Shown: piece after piece, positions 24,720 through 34,072 of the stretch
Layout of the letters: each line of letters starts with the position of its first letter
Position numbering within the stretch: position 1 is the first letter of the stretch
Assembly: GCF_013030265.1 (NCBI RefSeq)
Contig: NZ_WPZQ01000005.1
Span: forward strand, 124,001 to 188,000
Length of the DNA stretch: 64,000 bases
Direction: 5' to 3'
Origin: Ruegeria arenilitoris
GTDB taxonomy: Bacteria; Pseudomonadota; Alphaproteobacteria; Rhodobacterales; Rhodobacteraceae
Program-made: the position numbers and the translations under genes
Notes under the pieces: model-generated
What the model was told of the DNA's origin: nothing
Database searches by the model: none
The model's input: only the letters and a program-made list of their open reading frames with translations

Positions 24720-25979
24720 ATGCATTCCATGTTCAAGCGCACGGCGGCGGCGTTGGCTGCCAGTGTGGCAATTGCTGCTCCGGCATCAGCCGAACTCACC
24801 GGTGAACTGCGAATCTTTCTCGACACGTCAAACCCGGCGCCACGTGCGACGATGGAGGCGATGATCGACCGGTTTGCGGCAGAGCATCCGGGGCTGGAGA
24901 TTGAAACGACGGTGATCGACCGTGAGGCGTATAAAACTCAGATCCGCAACTTCCTGACTGCGGATACACCAGACGTTGCCACATGGTACGCCGCGAACCG
25001 GATGAAGCCTTATGTCGAGGCGGGCCTGTTCGAGGATGTATCGGACCTTTGGGCCGAGCCTGAAATTGCCGAGAACCTGGCCTCAACCAAAGGTGCGATG
25101 ACCATCGACGGCAAGCAATGGGGCGTGCCCTATACCTATTACCAGTGGGGTGTCTACTATCGTAAAGACATCTTTGACGAGCTGGGCCTGAGTGAGCCGA
25201 CCACATGGGAAGAAGAGCTGGCCAACTGTCAGAAGATCGTCGATTCCGGTCGCGCCTGCTATACCATCGGCACCAAGTTTCTTTGGACTGCTGGTGGCTG
25301 GTTCGACTATCTGAACATGCGCACCAACGGGTTCGACTTCCATCAGCAACTCGCCAACGGCGAAGTCAGCTGGGAAGATGACCGGGTCAAACAGACCTTC
25401 GCGAACTGGAAACAGCTGATCGATATGGGCGCGTTCATTGACAACCATCAGACCTATAGCTGGCAGGAAGCCCTGCCCTTCATGGTCAAGGGTGATGCCG
25501 CGGCTTATCTGATGGGCAACTTTGCAGTGGCCCCGCTGCGCGATGCGGGTCTGACCGACGATCAACTGGACTTCTACCAGTTCGTTGCGATCAACCCCGA
25601 TGTCGAACTGGCAGAAGATGCGCCAACCGATACGTTCCACATCCCGGCCAACGCATCGAACAAGGAAGCAGCACGTGAGTTCCTGCGCTTTGTCGTGTCC
25701 GCGGACGAGCAGACCGAGATCAACAACGGCGCGAACCTGGGCCAACTGCCCGTCAACGCAAAGTCTTCGGTCGATAACGACAAGTTCCTGAATCAGGGCT
25801 TTGAAATGCTTTCGGCCAACAGCCCCGGCGGTGTTGCCCAGTTCTGGGACCGCGATGCGCCTGCCGAGATGGCAAAAGTCTCGATGGAAGGTTTCCAGGA
25901 ATTCATGGTTAAGCCTGACAACGCAGACAAGATTCTGGCCAAGCTGGAACGCGCACGTCAGCGCATTTACGACAACTGA
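24720..25979 (+). CDS. Sugar ABC transporter substrate-binding protein (CUT1 family)
   Basis: Periplasmic binding protein of 419 aa. It has a signal peptide with cleavage near AAPASA-E (about residue 24), followed by the type 1 extracellular solute-binding fold (FAAEHPGLEIE, QWGVPYTYYQWGVYYRKDIFDELGL, GDAAAYLMGNF). AGGGAGGA at 24708-24715 sets the start; a second ATG three codons on is possible. It heads the operon with two permeases, a GH4 alpha-galactosidase and galactose oxidation enzymes, so alpha- or beta-galactosides are the expected ligands. Confidence 0.92.
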   Translation: MHSMFKRTAAALAASVAIAAPASAELTGELRIFLDTSNPAPRATMEAMIDRFAAEHPGLEIETTVIDREAYKTQIRNFLTADTPDVATWYAANRMKPYVEAGLFEDVSDLWAEPEIAENLASTKGAMTIDGKQWGVPYTYYQWGVYYRKDIFDELGLSEPTTWEEELANCQKIVDSGRACYTIGTKFLWTAGGWFDYLNMRTNGFDFHQQLANGEVSWEDDRVKQTFANWKQLIDMGAFIDNHQTYSWQEALPFMVKGDAAAYLMGNFAVAPLRDAGLTDDQLDFYQFVAINPDVELAEDAPTDTFHIPANASNKEAAREFLRFVVSADEQTEINNGANLGQLPVNAKSSVDNDKFLNQGFEMLSANSPGGVAQFWDRDAPAEMAKVSMEGFQEFMVKPDNADKILAKLERARQRIYDN

Positions 25980-25987
25980 TCAGGCTT

Positions 25988-26046
25988 AGGCCGGGCTAAG
26001 GCCCGGCCTGTGTCATCGCCAATTGCAGGGCGGGCGACAGCCCGCC
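25988..26046 (+). repeat. Two GC-rich hairpins between binding protein and permease genes
   Basis: Hairpin 1: AGGCCGGGC / GCCCGGCCT with TAAG loop (25988-26009). Hairpin 2: GGCGGGC / GCCCGCC with GACA loop (26029-26046). Such elements behind a binding protein gene commonly stabilise its mRNA or reduce read-through, so that more binding protein than permease is made. Confidence 0.6.
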
Positions 26047-26074
26047 TTCACACCCACCAAACCCGAGATGCTCC

Positions 26075-27001
26075 ATGACCATTGCCGTTGATGCACCAGA
26101 ACAGGAAAGCTGGTTCCACAGAAACCAACAGCGCATAGCGCCGTGGCTGTTTCTGGCTCCGGGCATGTTGTTCTTCATGGTCTACGTGATCATCCCGGTG
26201 TTCCAGTCTTTCAATCTGTCTCTTTACGAGTGGGACGGACTTGGGGCTGCCGAATACGTAGGCTTTCGCAACTATGAAGACCTTTATTGGGAATGGGTCG
26301 ATCGCGACGCCTTTTTCATATCGCTCAAGAACAACCTGATCTGGCTGATCCTGTATCTGCTGGCGATCCCGGCGGGATTGTTTATCGCATTGTTCCTGAA
26401 CCAGACCGTATGGGGCATCCGCCTCTATAAATCGCTCTTCTTCTTTCCCTTTGTGATTTCACAGGTTGTCGTCGGTCTGGTCTTCACATGGTTCTACGAC
26501 CCGACCTTTGGCCTGCTGAACGAATTCCTCAGCCTGTTTGGCATGGGCCCGCTGAATGTTCTGGGCGATGAGCGCTATGTCACCTATGGCATCATTTTCG
26601 CGGGCCTCTGGCCGCAAACGGCCTATTGCATGATCCTGTACCTCACCGGCCTGAATGCAGTAGACCCCGAACAGATCGAGGCCGGACGTCTGGATGGCGC
26701 CAAAGGTTTTCGGATGCTCTGGCACATCATCCTGCCGCAACTGCGCCCCGCGACCTTCATCGCGTTTGTCGTCACCATCATCGGCGCATTGCGATCCTTT
26801 GACCTGATCTCGATCATGACCCAGGGCGGGCCGTTCGGATCGTCGCGCGTGCTTGCCTACTACATGTTCGAGGTCGCGCTGTCCGAATACGGTTTCCGCA
26901 TGGGATATGGTGCCGCCATCGCGGTGATCCTGTTCCTGATCATGCTGTGCTTCATCGCCTATTTCCTCTGGTCGATGTACCGCGAAGAGAAGGGGCACTG
27001 A
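26075..27001 (+). CDS. Sugar ABC transporter permease (MalF/UgpA type)
   Basis: Inner-membrane permease of 308 aa with six membrane segments and the coupling loop EAGRLDGAKGFRMLWHIILPQLRP. The N-terminal PWLFLAPGMLFFMVYVIIP and the GGPFGSSRVLAYYMFEVAL region are typical of CUT1 permeases. It is part of the galactoside importer; the second permease begins 1 bp after its stop codon. Confidence 0.93.
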   Translation: MTIAVDAPEQESWFHRNQQRIAPWLFLAPGMLFFMVYVIIPVFQSFNLSLYEWDGLGAAEYVGFRNYEDLYWEWVDRDAFFISLKNNLIWLILYLLAIPAGLFIALFLNQTVWGIRLYKSLFFFPFVISQVVVGLVFTWFYDPTFGLLNEFLSLFGMGPLNVLGDERYVTYGIIFAGLWPQTAYCMILYLTGLNAVDPEQIEAGRLDGAKGFRMLWHIILPQLRPATFIAFVVTIIGALRSFDLISIMTQGGPFGSSRVLAYYMFEVALSEYGFRMGYGAAIAVILFLIMLCFIAYFLWSMYREEKGH

Positions 27002-27002
27002 G

Positions 27003-27851
27003 ATGTTTCCCAAACCTATCGAAAAACAACCTCGCGCCGCGCAGATCACCTATCAGGCCATGCTGCCTTTGGCATTGCTGCTGTGGCTGGGGCCGCTGCT
27101 GGCGGTTGCCCTGTTTTCGGTCAAGCCCGAGGCTGACTTTACCAACGCCAATTATTGGGGCATGCCATCTAGCTTTGAGGGGGCATTCAACTATGGGCAG
27201 GTCTTCTTCAATTCAGACATGCCGCGTTACCTGCTGAACTCATTCCTGATCACCATTCCAACGGTGATCGGCGCTGTTGCGCTTAGCTGCATGACCGGCT
27301 TTGCGCTGGGGATATACAAGTTCAAATCGAACCTCTGGATTTTCTTCATGTTCGTCGCGGGTAACTTTGTTCCCTTCCAGATCCTGATGGTGCCCGTTCG
27401 CGACCTGACCCTGCAGCTGGGCCTCTACAATACCAAAACCGGGCTTGTGCTGTTCCACATCGCGTTCCAGACCGGATTCTGCACGCTCTTCATGCGTAAC
27501 TTCATCCGTGCTCTGCCCTTTGAGCTGATCGAGGCCGCGCGCGTTGAAGGCATCAGCGAATGGCGCATTTTCTGGTACGTGGTTCTGCCACTGATGAAGC
27601 CAGCAATTGCGGCGCTCAGCGTGCTGATCTTTACTTTCATCTGGAACGATTACTTCTGGGCTGTGGTGCTGACGCAAGGCGCAGAAAGTCAGCCTGTTAC
27701 GGCAGGTATCACCAGTTTCAACGCTCAGTTCAGGGCGGCTTATCAGTTAATGAGTGCCGGTTCCATCGTCGCGGCGCTGCCGCCGGTGGCCATGTTCTTC
27801 CTCATGCAGAAACACTTCATCGCGGGCCTGACGCTCGGAGCTGTAAAATGA
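27003..27851 (+). CDS. Sugar ABC transporter permease (MalG/UgpE type)
   Basis: Second permease of the importer (282 aa), six membrane segments, coupling loop EAARVEGISEWRIFWYVVLPLMKP, and the family's FIWNDYFWAVVLTQ segment before the last helices. It pairs with the preceding permease and the ATPase on the other side of the IclR gene. The alpha-galactosidase gene follows after 22 bp. Confidence 0.93.
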   Translation: MFPKPIEKQPRAAQITYQAMLPLALLLWLGPLLAVALFSVKPEADFTNANYWGMPSSFEGAFNYGQVFFNSDMPRYLLNSFLITIPTVIGAVALSCMTGFALGIYKFKSNLWIFFMFVAGNFVPFQILMVPVRDLTLQLGLYNTKTGLVLFHIAFQTGFCTLFMRNFIRALPFELIEAARVEGISEWRIFWYVVLPLMKPAIAALSVLIFTFIWNDYFWAVVLTQGAESQPVTAGITSFNAQFRAAYQLMSAGSIVAALPPVAMFFLMQKHFIAGLTLGAVK

Positions 27852-27873
27852 CGTCAAACCAAAGATTTGAAAA

Positions 27874-29214
27874 ATGACCAAGATCACCTTTATCGGGGCG
27901 GGCTCCACGATCTTCATGCAGAACATCGTGGGCGACGCGCTGCTGACCCCCGCCTTGGCGGACAGCCATTTCGCACTCATGGATATCGATCCGGTTCGGC
28001 TGGCTGAAAGTGAGGCCGTGGCAAATGCCATGATCCGCTCGGTGGGAACAGGCGCGACCGTATCAACTCATACCGACCGCCGGGCCGCGCTGGACGGGGC
28101 CGATTTCGTCATCACTGCTTTTCAGATCGGTGGCTACAAACCCTGCACGGTGACCGATTTCGAGATTCCCAAACAGTATGGCCTGCGCCAGACGATCGCC
28201 GATACACTGGGTATCGGAGGCATCATGCGCGGGCTGCGAACCGTTCCGGTTCTGTGGGATGTGGCACAGGACATGATGCAGCTCTGCCCGAACGCGACGC
28301 TGTTGCAATACGTCAACCCAATGGCAATCAACACTTGGGCGCTTGCGGAACGTTTCCCTGCACTGAAACATGTGGGTCTTTGCCATTCAGTACAAAACAC
28401 GGTCGAAGAACTGGCCCATGATCTGGACCTGCCCAAGGATGAGATCCGGTACAAGGTCGCCGGCGTCAATCACGTCGCCTTTTTCCTGCGACTGGACCAT
28501 GACGGTCGTGATCTCTACCCTTCGTTGCGCCATGGATATGCCGGTGGACGCATTCCCAAACCCCCACTCTTGATGCCACGTTGCCCCAACAAGGTACGCT
28601 ATGAAGTGATGGACCATCTGGGGTATTTCTGTACGGAAAGCTCGGAACATCTGGCGGAATACGTGCCGTGGTTCATCAAAGACGGACGGCAGGACCTGAT
28701 CGATCAATTCAGCATCCCTCTCGACGAATATCCAACACGATGCGAGGAACAGGTCGCCGGCTGGAAGGAACAGGCCAAAACCCTGACCGACGGACGAGAT
28801 ATCGAGGTTGTCCGCAGCCACGAATTTGCCGCCGACCTGATGAATGCAATCACGACTGATACGCCCTATGTGGCATACGGCAATCTGCCCAATACCGGTC
28901 AGGTTCCACAATTGCCGCTGGGGGCAGCTGTCGAAACCCCCTGCCTTGTGGATTCCAACGGTGTTCAGCCTTCCGTCGTGACGGACATTCCCCCACAATT
29001 GATCGCCTTGATGCGCACGCAGATAAATGTGCAGGAATTGACCGTGCGTGCACTGGTTGAGCAGAACCCGGAACACATTTATCACGCCGCCATGATGGAC
29101 CCCCACACAGCGGCTGAATTGGATCTGCGGCAAATACGCAGTCTGGTAAATGATCTACTAGTGGCACATGCCGATTGGCTGCCGGATTGGTGCAAACCCG
29201 CCAAGGCTGCCTGA
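27874..29214 (+). CDS. Alpha-galactosidase, glycoside hydrolase family 4
   Basis: Cytoplasmic NAD- and metal-dependent hydrolase of 446 aa. The NAD loop FIGAGSTIF (6-14), the VNPM motif and the metal site Cys170-His171 in GLCHSVQ with His200 in GVNHVAFF match the MelA-like branch of GH4, which acts on alpha-galactosides by an oxidation-elimination mechanism. The absence of an adjacent phosphotransferase system argues against a 6-phospho-glycosidase. It would release galactose from imported alpha-galactosides for the oxidative enzymes encoded downstream. Confidence 0.88.
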   Translation: MTKITFIGAGSTIFMQNIVGDALLTPALADSHFALMDIDPVRLAESEAVANAMIRSVGTGATVSTHTDRRAALDGADFVITAFQIGGYKPCTVTDFEIPKQYGLRQTIADTLGIGGIMRGLRTVPVLWDVAQDMMQLCPNATLLQYVNPMAINTWALAERFPALKHVGLCHSVQNTVEELAHDLDLPKDEIRYKVAGVNHVAFFLRLDHDGRDLYPSLRHGYAGGRIPKPPLLMPRCPNKVRYEVMDHLGYFCTESSEHLAEYVPWFIKDGRQDLIDQFSIPLDEYPTRCEEQVAGWKEQAKTLTDGRDIEVVRSHEFAADLMNAITTDTPYVAYGNLPNTGQVPQLPLGAAVETPCLVDSNGVQPSVVTDIPPQLIALMRTQINVQELTVRALVEQNPEHIYHAAMMDPHTAAELDLRQIRSLVNDLLVAHADWLPDWCKPAKAA

Positions 29215-29238
29215 CCCCAATTTAGAAGGCTGAAAACA

Positions 29239-30948
29239 ATGACAAAAAAACGCCGCTCGCAACATTGGTACGGCAAGCTGGATAAGGATGGTTTCATTCA
29301 CAGGTCGTGGATGAAAAATCAGGGTTTTCCGGATCACGCCTTTGATGGCCGGCCGATCATTGGCATCTGCAACACATGGTCGGAATTGACCCCCTGCAAC
29401 TCGGGCCTGCGCGATCTGGCCGAAGGCGTCAAACGCGGCGTTTGGGAAGCGGGTGGTTTCCCCGTCGAATTTCCGGTGATGTCACTGGGTGAGACCCAGA
29501 TGAAGCCGACTGCCATGCTGTTCCGCAACCTGCTGGCAATGGATGTCGAGGAATCGATCCGTGCTTATGGCATTGATGGCGTTGTCCTGCTGGGTGGTTG
29601 CGACAAGACCACGCCGGGACAGTTGATGGGCGCGGCCTCGGTCGATCTGCCTTCGATCGTGGTCAGTTCTGGCCCGATGCTGAACGGCAAGTATCGCGGT
29701 CAGGACATTGGCTCCGGCACCGATGTCTGGAAGTTCTCTGAGGCTGTGCGCGCCGGAGAGATGACCCTTCAGGACTTTATGAACGCAGAATCCGGCATGT
29801 CCCGCAGCGCCGGGGTCTGTATGACCATGGGTACGGCGTCGACAATGGCGTCGCTGGTCGAAGCGATGGGCATGAGCCTGCCCACCAACGCCGCACTTCC
29901 TGCTGTTGATGCACGCCGCATGGCGCTGGCGCATCTGACCGGCAAACGGATTGTCGAGATGGTGGACGAGGACCTGAAGCCTTCGGACATTCTGACCAAG
30001 GAAGCGTTTGAAAACGCCATTCTGGCCAATGCCGCTGTTGGCGGCTCGACCAACGCGGTGGTTCATTTGCTGGCGCTGGCAGGCCGGGTGGGTGTTGATC
30101 TAACACTCAAGGACTTTGAAATCGGATCGGATATCCCACTGCTCGTCAATTGCATGCCCTCGGGCAAATATCTGATGGAGGATTTCTGCTATGCAGGCGG
30201 TATGCCTGTAGTGCTGAACGAGCTCAAATCCTTCCTGCGCCCGGCAAGAACTGTTCTGAACAAGGATATCTCGGCCCATTACGAAGGCGCAGAGTGTTTC
30301 AACAGCGACGTGATCCACAGTTTCGATGACCCGGTAAAACCCGCCGCTGGGCTGCGTGTATTGCGCGGAAACCTCGCCCCCAACGGCGCGATCGTGAAGC
30401 CTTCTGCGGCAACGGATGAGTTGTTGGAAACCGAAGCAGAGGCCTATGTCTTTGAAAACATCGAAGACCTGAAGGCCAATATCGACCGCGACGACCTGCC
30501 GGTCACGCCAGAAACCATTCTGGTACTCAAAGGCTGCGGTCCAAAGGGTTATCCGGGCATGCCCGAAGTGGGCAACATGCCGATCCCGGCCAAACTGGTG
30601 AGGGAAGGCGTACGTGACATGATCCGTATCTCGGATGCGCGCATGTCGGGCACCGCATTCGGTACTGTCATCCTGCATGTCAGCCCCGAGGCGCAGGCAG
30701 GTGGCCCACTTGCATTGGTAAAAACCGGCGACCGCATCCGTGTTTCGGCCAGTAAGGGCGAGCTTGAGTTGCTGGTCGATGAGGCGGAGCTGACCGCTCG
30801 CCGCGCTGCATGGGAACCGGACGCACCGCATTACACACGCGGATATGCCAAGCTTTACATCGATCATGTCCTGCAGGCCGATCAGGGCGCGGACCTTGAT
30901 TTCCTTGTCGGCAAAGACACCCGCCTCGTGACCAGAGAGAGCCACTGA
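29239..30948 (+). CDS. IlvD/Edd-family sugar acid dehydratase (galactonate/arabinonate type)
   Basis: Cytoplasmic iron-sulfur dehydratase of 569 aa. Conserved cysteines Cys53, Cys121 (GGCDKTTPG, with Lys123) and Cys194 (AGVCMTMGTAST) have the spacing known for [2Fe-2S] sugar acid dehydratases such as L-arabinonate dehydratase; the C-terminal SDARMSGTAFG motif carries the catalytic Ser. Within this operon the likely reaction is D-galactonate to 2-keto-3-deoxygalactonate. The stop overlaps the start of the next gene by 1 bp. Confidence 0.9.
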   Translation: MTKKRRSQHWYGKLDKDGFIHRSWMKNQGFPDHAFDGRPIIGICNTWSELTPCNSGLRDLAEGVKRGVWEAGGFPVEFPVMSLGETQMKPTAMLFRNLLAMDVEESIRAYGIDGVVLLGGCDKTTPGQLMGAASVDLPSIVVSSGPMLNGKYRGQDIGSGTDVWKFSEAVRAGEMTLQDFMNAESGMSRSAGVCMTMGTASTMASLVEAMGMSLPTNAALPAVDARRMALAHLTGKRIVEMVDEDLKPSDILTKEAFENAILANAAVGGSTNAVVHLLALAGRVGVDLTLKDFEIGSDIPLLVNCMPSGKYLMEDFCYAGGMPVVLNELKSFLRPARTVLNKDISAHYEGAECFNSDVIHSFDDPVKPAAGLRVLRGNLAPNGAIVKPSAATDELLETEAEAYVFENIEDLKANIDRDDLPVTPETILVLKGCGPKGYPGMPEVGNMPIPAKLVREGVRDMIRISDARMSGTAFGTVILHVSPEAQAGGPLALVKTGDRIRVSASKGELELLVDEAELTARRAAWEPDAPHYTRGYAKLYIDHVLQADQGADLDFLVGKDTRLVTRESH

Positions 30949-31715
30949 TGGACCAACCAGCCACATTCCACGACCTCAAGGGCGCATCTGTCTTCATCAC
31001 CGGGGGTGGGTCAGGTGTAGGTGCCTCACTGACCGACGGCTTTTTGGCACAGGGCGCCAATGTCGCCTTTATCGGCCGCTCTGATGCCACCGGCTTTGTT
31101 GAAGAAATGCGCGACAAACACGGGCGCGAGCCCTTATTCCTGCAAGGCGACATCACCGATACCGAATTGCTGCATGCGACGATGGCCAAGGCCGCCGAAA
31201 CCTTTGGGCCAATCAAGGTACTGGTCAACAACGCCGCCAATGACAAACGCCACGGGTTGTCCGAGACCACGACAGAGTTCTGGGACTGGATGATCGAGGT
31301 GAATCTGAAGGCCTACTACTTTGCCTGTCAGGAGGCCGCGCGGCAGATGCAGGATACTGGCGGGTCGATCATCAACTTCAGTTCGATCAGCTACATGATG
31401 GGTAATTCCGGCTATCCGATCTACACCACCTCAAATGCCGGGATTACCGGCATGACACGGTCATTGGCCCGCGAACTGGGGCCGCAGAAAATCCGCATCA
31501 ACGCGCTGGCGCCCGGGTGGGTGCTGACACAGAAACAACTGGACATGTGGGCCACACCCGAAGATCTGGCAGCTCATATGGAACGCCAATGCCTGAAAGA
31601 GCATCTGACGCCCGAGGACATGATCGCACCGACGCTGTTTCTGGCCTCAGACGCCAGCCGCGCGATGACCGGTCAGTGCATGGTGGTCGATGGCGGCGTA
31701 GTGACAACGGGGTAG
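30948..31715 (+). CDS. SDR oxidoreductase, probable D-galactose 1-dehydrogenase, with altered catalytic Lys
   Basis: Short-chain dehydrogenase of 255 aa. The cofactor loop TGGGSGVGASL, NNAAN, Asn119 (VNL), the catalytic Ser (FSS, 145-146) and Tyr159 are in place. The usual YxxxK reads Tyr159-Thr-Thr-Ser-Asn163: the codon is AAT, so the catalytic lysine is replaced by Asn. Its position between the dehydratase and KDGal kinase suggests it should oxidise galactose to galactonolactone. Either it works without the lysine, or the first oxidation is done by an enzyme elsewhere and this protein is impaired. Confidence 0.8.
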   Translation: MDQPATFHDLKGASVFITGGGSGVGASLTDGFLAQGANVAFIGRSDATGFVEEMRDKHGREPLFLQGDITDTELLHATMAKAAETFGPIKVLVNNAANDKRHGLSETTTEFWDWMIEVNLKAYYFACQEAARQMQDTGGSIINFSSISYMMGNSGYPIYTTSNAGITGMTRSLARELGPQKIRINALAPGWVLTQKQLDMWATPEDLAAHMERQCLKEHLTPEDMIAPTLFLASDASRAMTGQCMVVDGGVVTTG

Positions 31716-31719
31716 TGCC

Positions 31720-32613
31720 ATGAATACAGAATGGATAGCGGTCGATTGGGGAACGTCACACCTGCGCGCCTGGGCTATGCAAGGCGAGACTGTGCAGGAT
31801 CACGCGCAATCAGAAAACGGCATGTCCCGCGTGGCGGGTGGCGACTTTCAGGTGGCATTGTTAGAACTGATCGGCGGCTGGTTGGGTACTTCGCCAACCG
31901 ACATTGTCGCCTGCGGCATGGTGGGTGCACGGCAGGGCTGGGTCGAGGCTCCGTATGCGGCTGTACCCTCTGCTCCTTTGCCCAACAGACCAGTTCGCGT
32001 GCCGGATACCGATCCGCGCATCCGGGCCTTTGTTGTGCCCGGTCTGAAACAGGTCAATCCGGCAGATGTCATGCGAGGTGAAGAGACCCAGATCGCAGGG
32101 TATCTGGCAACCCGTCCAAATTGGGACGGCGTGATCTGCCTGCCCGGAACCCATACGAAATGGGTGCAGATCAGCGCCAGCGAGGTGGTCAGTTTTCGCA
32201 CCTTCATGACCGGAGAGCTATTCGATCTGCTGCGCGGTCAATCCGTGTTGCGACACTCGGTTGCGGATGGCTGGGATGATGGTGCCTTTGCCGAAGCCGT
32301 TGCAGATACGCTGTCGAAACCCGAGCAATTGGCCGCTCGCCTGTTTGGCCTGCGCGCAGCCGATCTGCTGCACGGGCAGGATGGGGATACCGCCCGGGCA
32401 CGCCTGTCAGGCTATCTGATCGGAGCCGAACTGGCCGCCACTCGCCCCTATTGGCTGGGGCAGCAACTGGCAATCATTGGCGCCCGGGGTCTGGCGGATG
32501 CATATTCAAATGCGTTGCAACAGCAAGGTGCCTTTGTCGAAAGCGCTGACGCAACCCAATCAACATTGGCAGGTCTGAGGCAGGCCCGAAACCTGACGAG
32601 GCAACACGCATGA
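31720..32613 (+). CDS. dgoK: 2-dehydro-3-deoxygalactonokinase
   Basis: Kinase of 297 aa that phosphorylates 2-keto-3-deoxygalactonate. The N-terminal AVDWGTSHLRAW phosphate-binding loop, the GMVGARQGW motif and LPGTHTKWV, followed by FRTFMTGELFDLLR, are characteristic of DgoK. It is followed by the aldolase gene with a 4-bp overlap, giving the last two steps of the De Ley-Doudoroff pathway. Confidence 0.93.
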   Translation: MNTEWIAVDWGTSHLRAWAMQGETVQDHAQSENGMSRVAGGDFQVALLELIGGWLGTSPTDIVACGMVGARQGWVEAPYAAVPSAPLPNRPVRVPDTDPRIRAFVVPGLKQVNPADVMRGEETQIAGYLATRPNWDGVICLPGTHTKWVQISASEVVSFRTFMTGELFDLLRGQSVLRHSVADGWDDGAFAEAVADTLSKPEQLAARLFGLRAADLLHGQDGDTARARLSGYLIGAELAATRPYWLGQQLAIIGARGLADAYSNALQQQGAFVESADATQSTLAGLRQARNLTRQHA

Positions 32614-33212
32614 GCCGACCCATCATTGCGATCCTGCGTGGTTTACGCCCGCATGAGGCCATTCCGGTCGGACACGCCCTGATCGATGCGGGGATCGACC
32701 GGATCGAAGTCCCTTTGAACTCACCAGACCCGTTGGACAGCATCGGCGCGATGGCCCGGGAATTGGGTGACAAAGCCCTGATCGGCGCGGGTACCGTGCT
32801 GACGCCGGAACAGGTCGATGCGGTTGCCGATGTCGGTGGAAAGCTGATCGTGTCGCCGAATTACGATGCGGATGTGATCCACCGATCCGTTGAATTAAAC
32901 CTGCAAAGCTGGCCGGGTGTTTACACACCGACCGAAGCCTTTGCCGCACTCAAGGCCGGCGCAACCGGGTTGAAACTGTTTCCCGGTGTGATGGCAGGCC
33001 CAACCGGCTTGGCTGCATTGCGGCCTGTATTGCCGGCAGGAACACTTGTCTTTGCCGTCGGTGGTGCCGGGCCGGATAACTTCGGGGATTGGATCAAAGC
33101 CGGAGCCGACGGGTTTGGTATAGGTTCAGCGCTTTACAAGCCGGGTATGGATGTCCATGAAATCGCTGATCATGCCCAAAAAATCGTTGCCGCCTATGAT
33201 GAGGCCGCCTGA
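32610..33212 (+). CDS. dgoA: 2-dehydro-3-deoxy-6-phosphogalactonate aldolase
   Basis: Class I aldolase of 200 aa cutting KDPGal into pyruvate and glyceraldehyde-3-phosphate. The Schiff-base lysine is Lys122 in GATGLKLFPG and the conserved Glu33 sits in RIEVPLNSP; GAGTVLT is the phosphate-site motif. The length fits the small KDPG/KDPGal aldolase family. It overlaps dgoK by 4 bp and the lactonase gene by 1 bp. Confidence 0.93.
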   Translation: MSRPIIAILRGLRPHEAIPVGHALIDAGIDRIEVPLNSPDPLDSIGAMARELGDKALIGAGTVLTPEQVDAVADVGGKLIVSPNYDADVIHRSVELNLQSWPGVYTPTEAFAALKAGATGLKLFPGVMAGPTGLAALRPVLPAGTLVFAVGGAGPDNFGDWIKAGADGFGIGSALYKPGMDVHEIADHAQKIVAAYDEAA

Positions 33213-34072
33213 TGAGCGTCATCTATGACGACCGCCCCTGCGAGTTGGGCGAAGGCCCGCTGTGGCACCCCGAACGGAAACAGCTTTTCTGGTTCGACAT
33301 CGTCAACAAGCGCCTGATGACGCGTGTAGACGATGAGCCCCAAAGCTGGGATTTTGCTGAACATGTCTCGGCCGCAGGATGGGTTGACCGGGACACGCTG
33401 TTTGTCGCCTCAGAAACCGGTCTTTGGCGGTTTGGATTGGAGAATGGTCAGAAAGAACTGATCTCACCCATGGAAGCAGACAATCCGGCAACCCGATCAA
33501 ACGATGGCCGCGCCGATCCCTGGGGCGGGTTCTGGATCGGGACCATGGGAAAACAGGCCGAAACCGGCGCCGGAGCGATCTATCGTTTCTACCGTGGGGA
33601 ATTGCGTCAGTTGGTTTCGGACATCACCATATCGAACGCCATCAGTTTTGCGCCGGACCAATCCTGCGCTTATTTCTGCGATACCGTGACCAGACAGGTC
33701 AGGCGTTGGGGTCTGAACCCCGAAACCGGTTGGCCCGAAGGGAACAGCGCGGTGTTTCTGGACCTTCGCAGCGAAGGCCTGAACCCCGACGGTGCAGTGG
33801 TGGATGCCGACGGAAACATCTGGATTGCACAATGGGGCGCATCGCGCGTTGCGGTCTACAGCCCCAGTGGACAGTTCCTCAAGGCCGTGCAGTTTGACGC
33901 CCGACACGCCTCGTGCCCCGGCTTTGGCGGCGACGACCTGACGACGCTTTATTGCACAACGGCCCGCGAGGGCTTGGATGCGCATACAATCGAAACACAA
34001 CCTTCTAACGGAATGACCTTCGCCGCACCAAACGTGGCGCAGGGTCAGGCGGAACACAGAGTCATCCTATGA
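33212..34072 (+). CDS. SMP-30/gluconolactonase family sugar lactonase
   Basis: Six-bladed beta-propeller lactonase of 286 aa. The metal-binding residues are in LGEGPLWHPE (Glu near the N-terminus), SNDGRADPWGGFWIGTM and the NPDGAVVDADGNIWIA blades. In this operon it would open D-galactono-lactone to galactonate, between the SDR and the dehydratase. It overlaps the beta-galactosidase gene by 4 bp. Confidence 0.9.
   Translation: MSVIYDDRPCELGEGPLWHPERKQLFWFDIVNKRLMTRVDDEPQSWDFAEHVSAAGWVDRDTLFVASETGLWRFGLENGQKELISPMEADNPATRSNDGRADPWGGFWIGTMGKQAETGAGAIYRFYRGELRQLVSDITISNAISFAPDQSCAYFCDTVTRQVRRWGLNPETGWPEGNSAVFLDLRSEGLNPDGAVVDADGNIWIAQWGASRVAVYSPSGQFLKAVQFDARHASCPGFGGDDLTTLYCTTAREGLDAHTIETQPSNGMTFAAPNVAQGQAEHRVIL

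Noticed and set aside
31720-33212. Glucose (KDPG) rather than galactose pathway for the kinase and aldolase
   Set aside because: The kinase has DgoK rather than PfkB-type KdgK motifs, and the genes sit between galactosidase and galactonate-type dehydratase genes.
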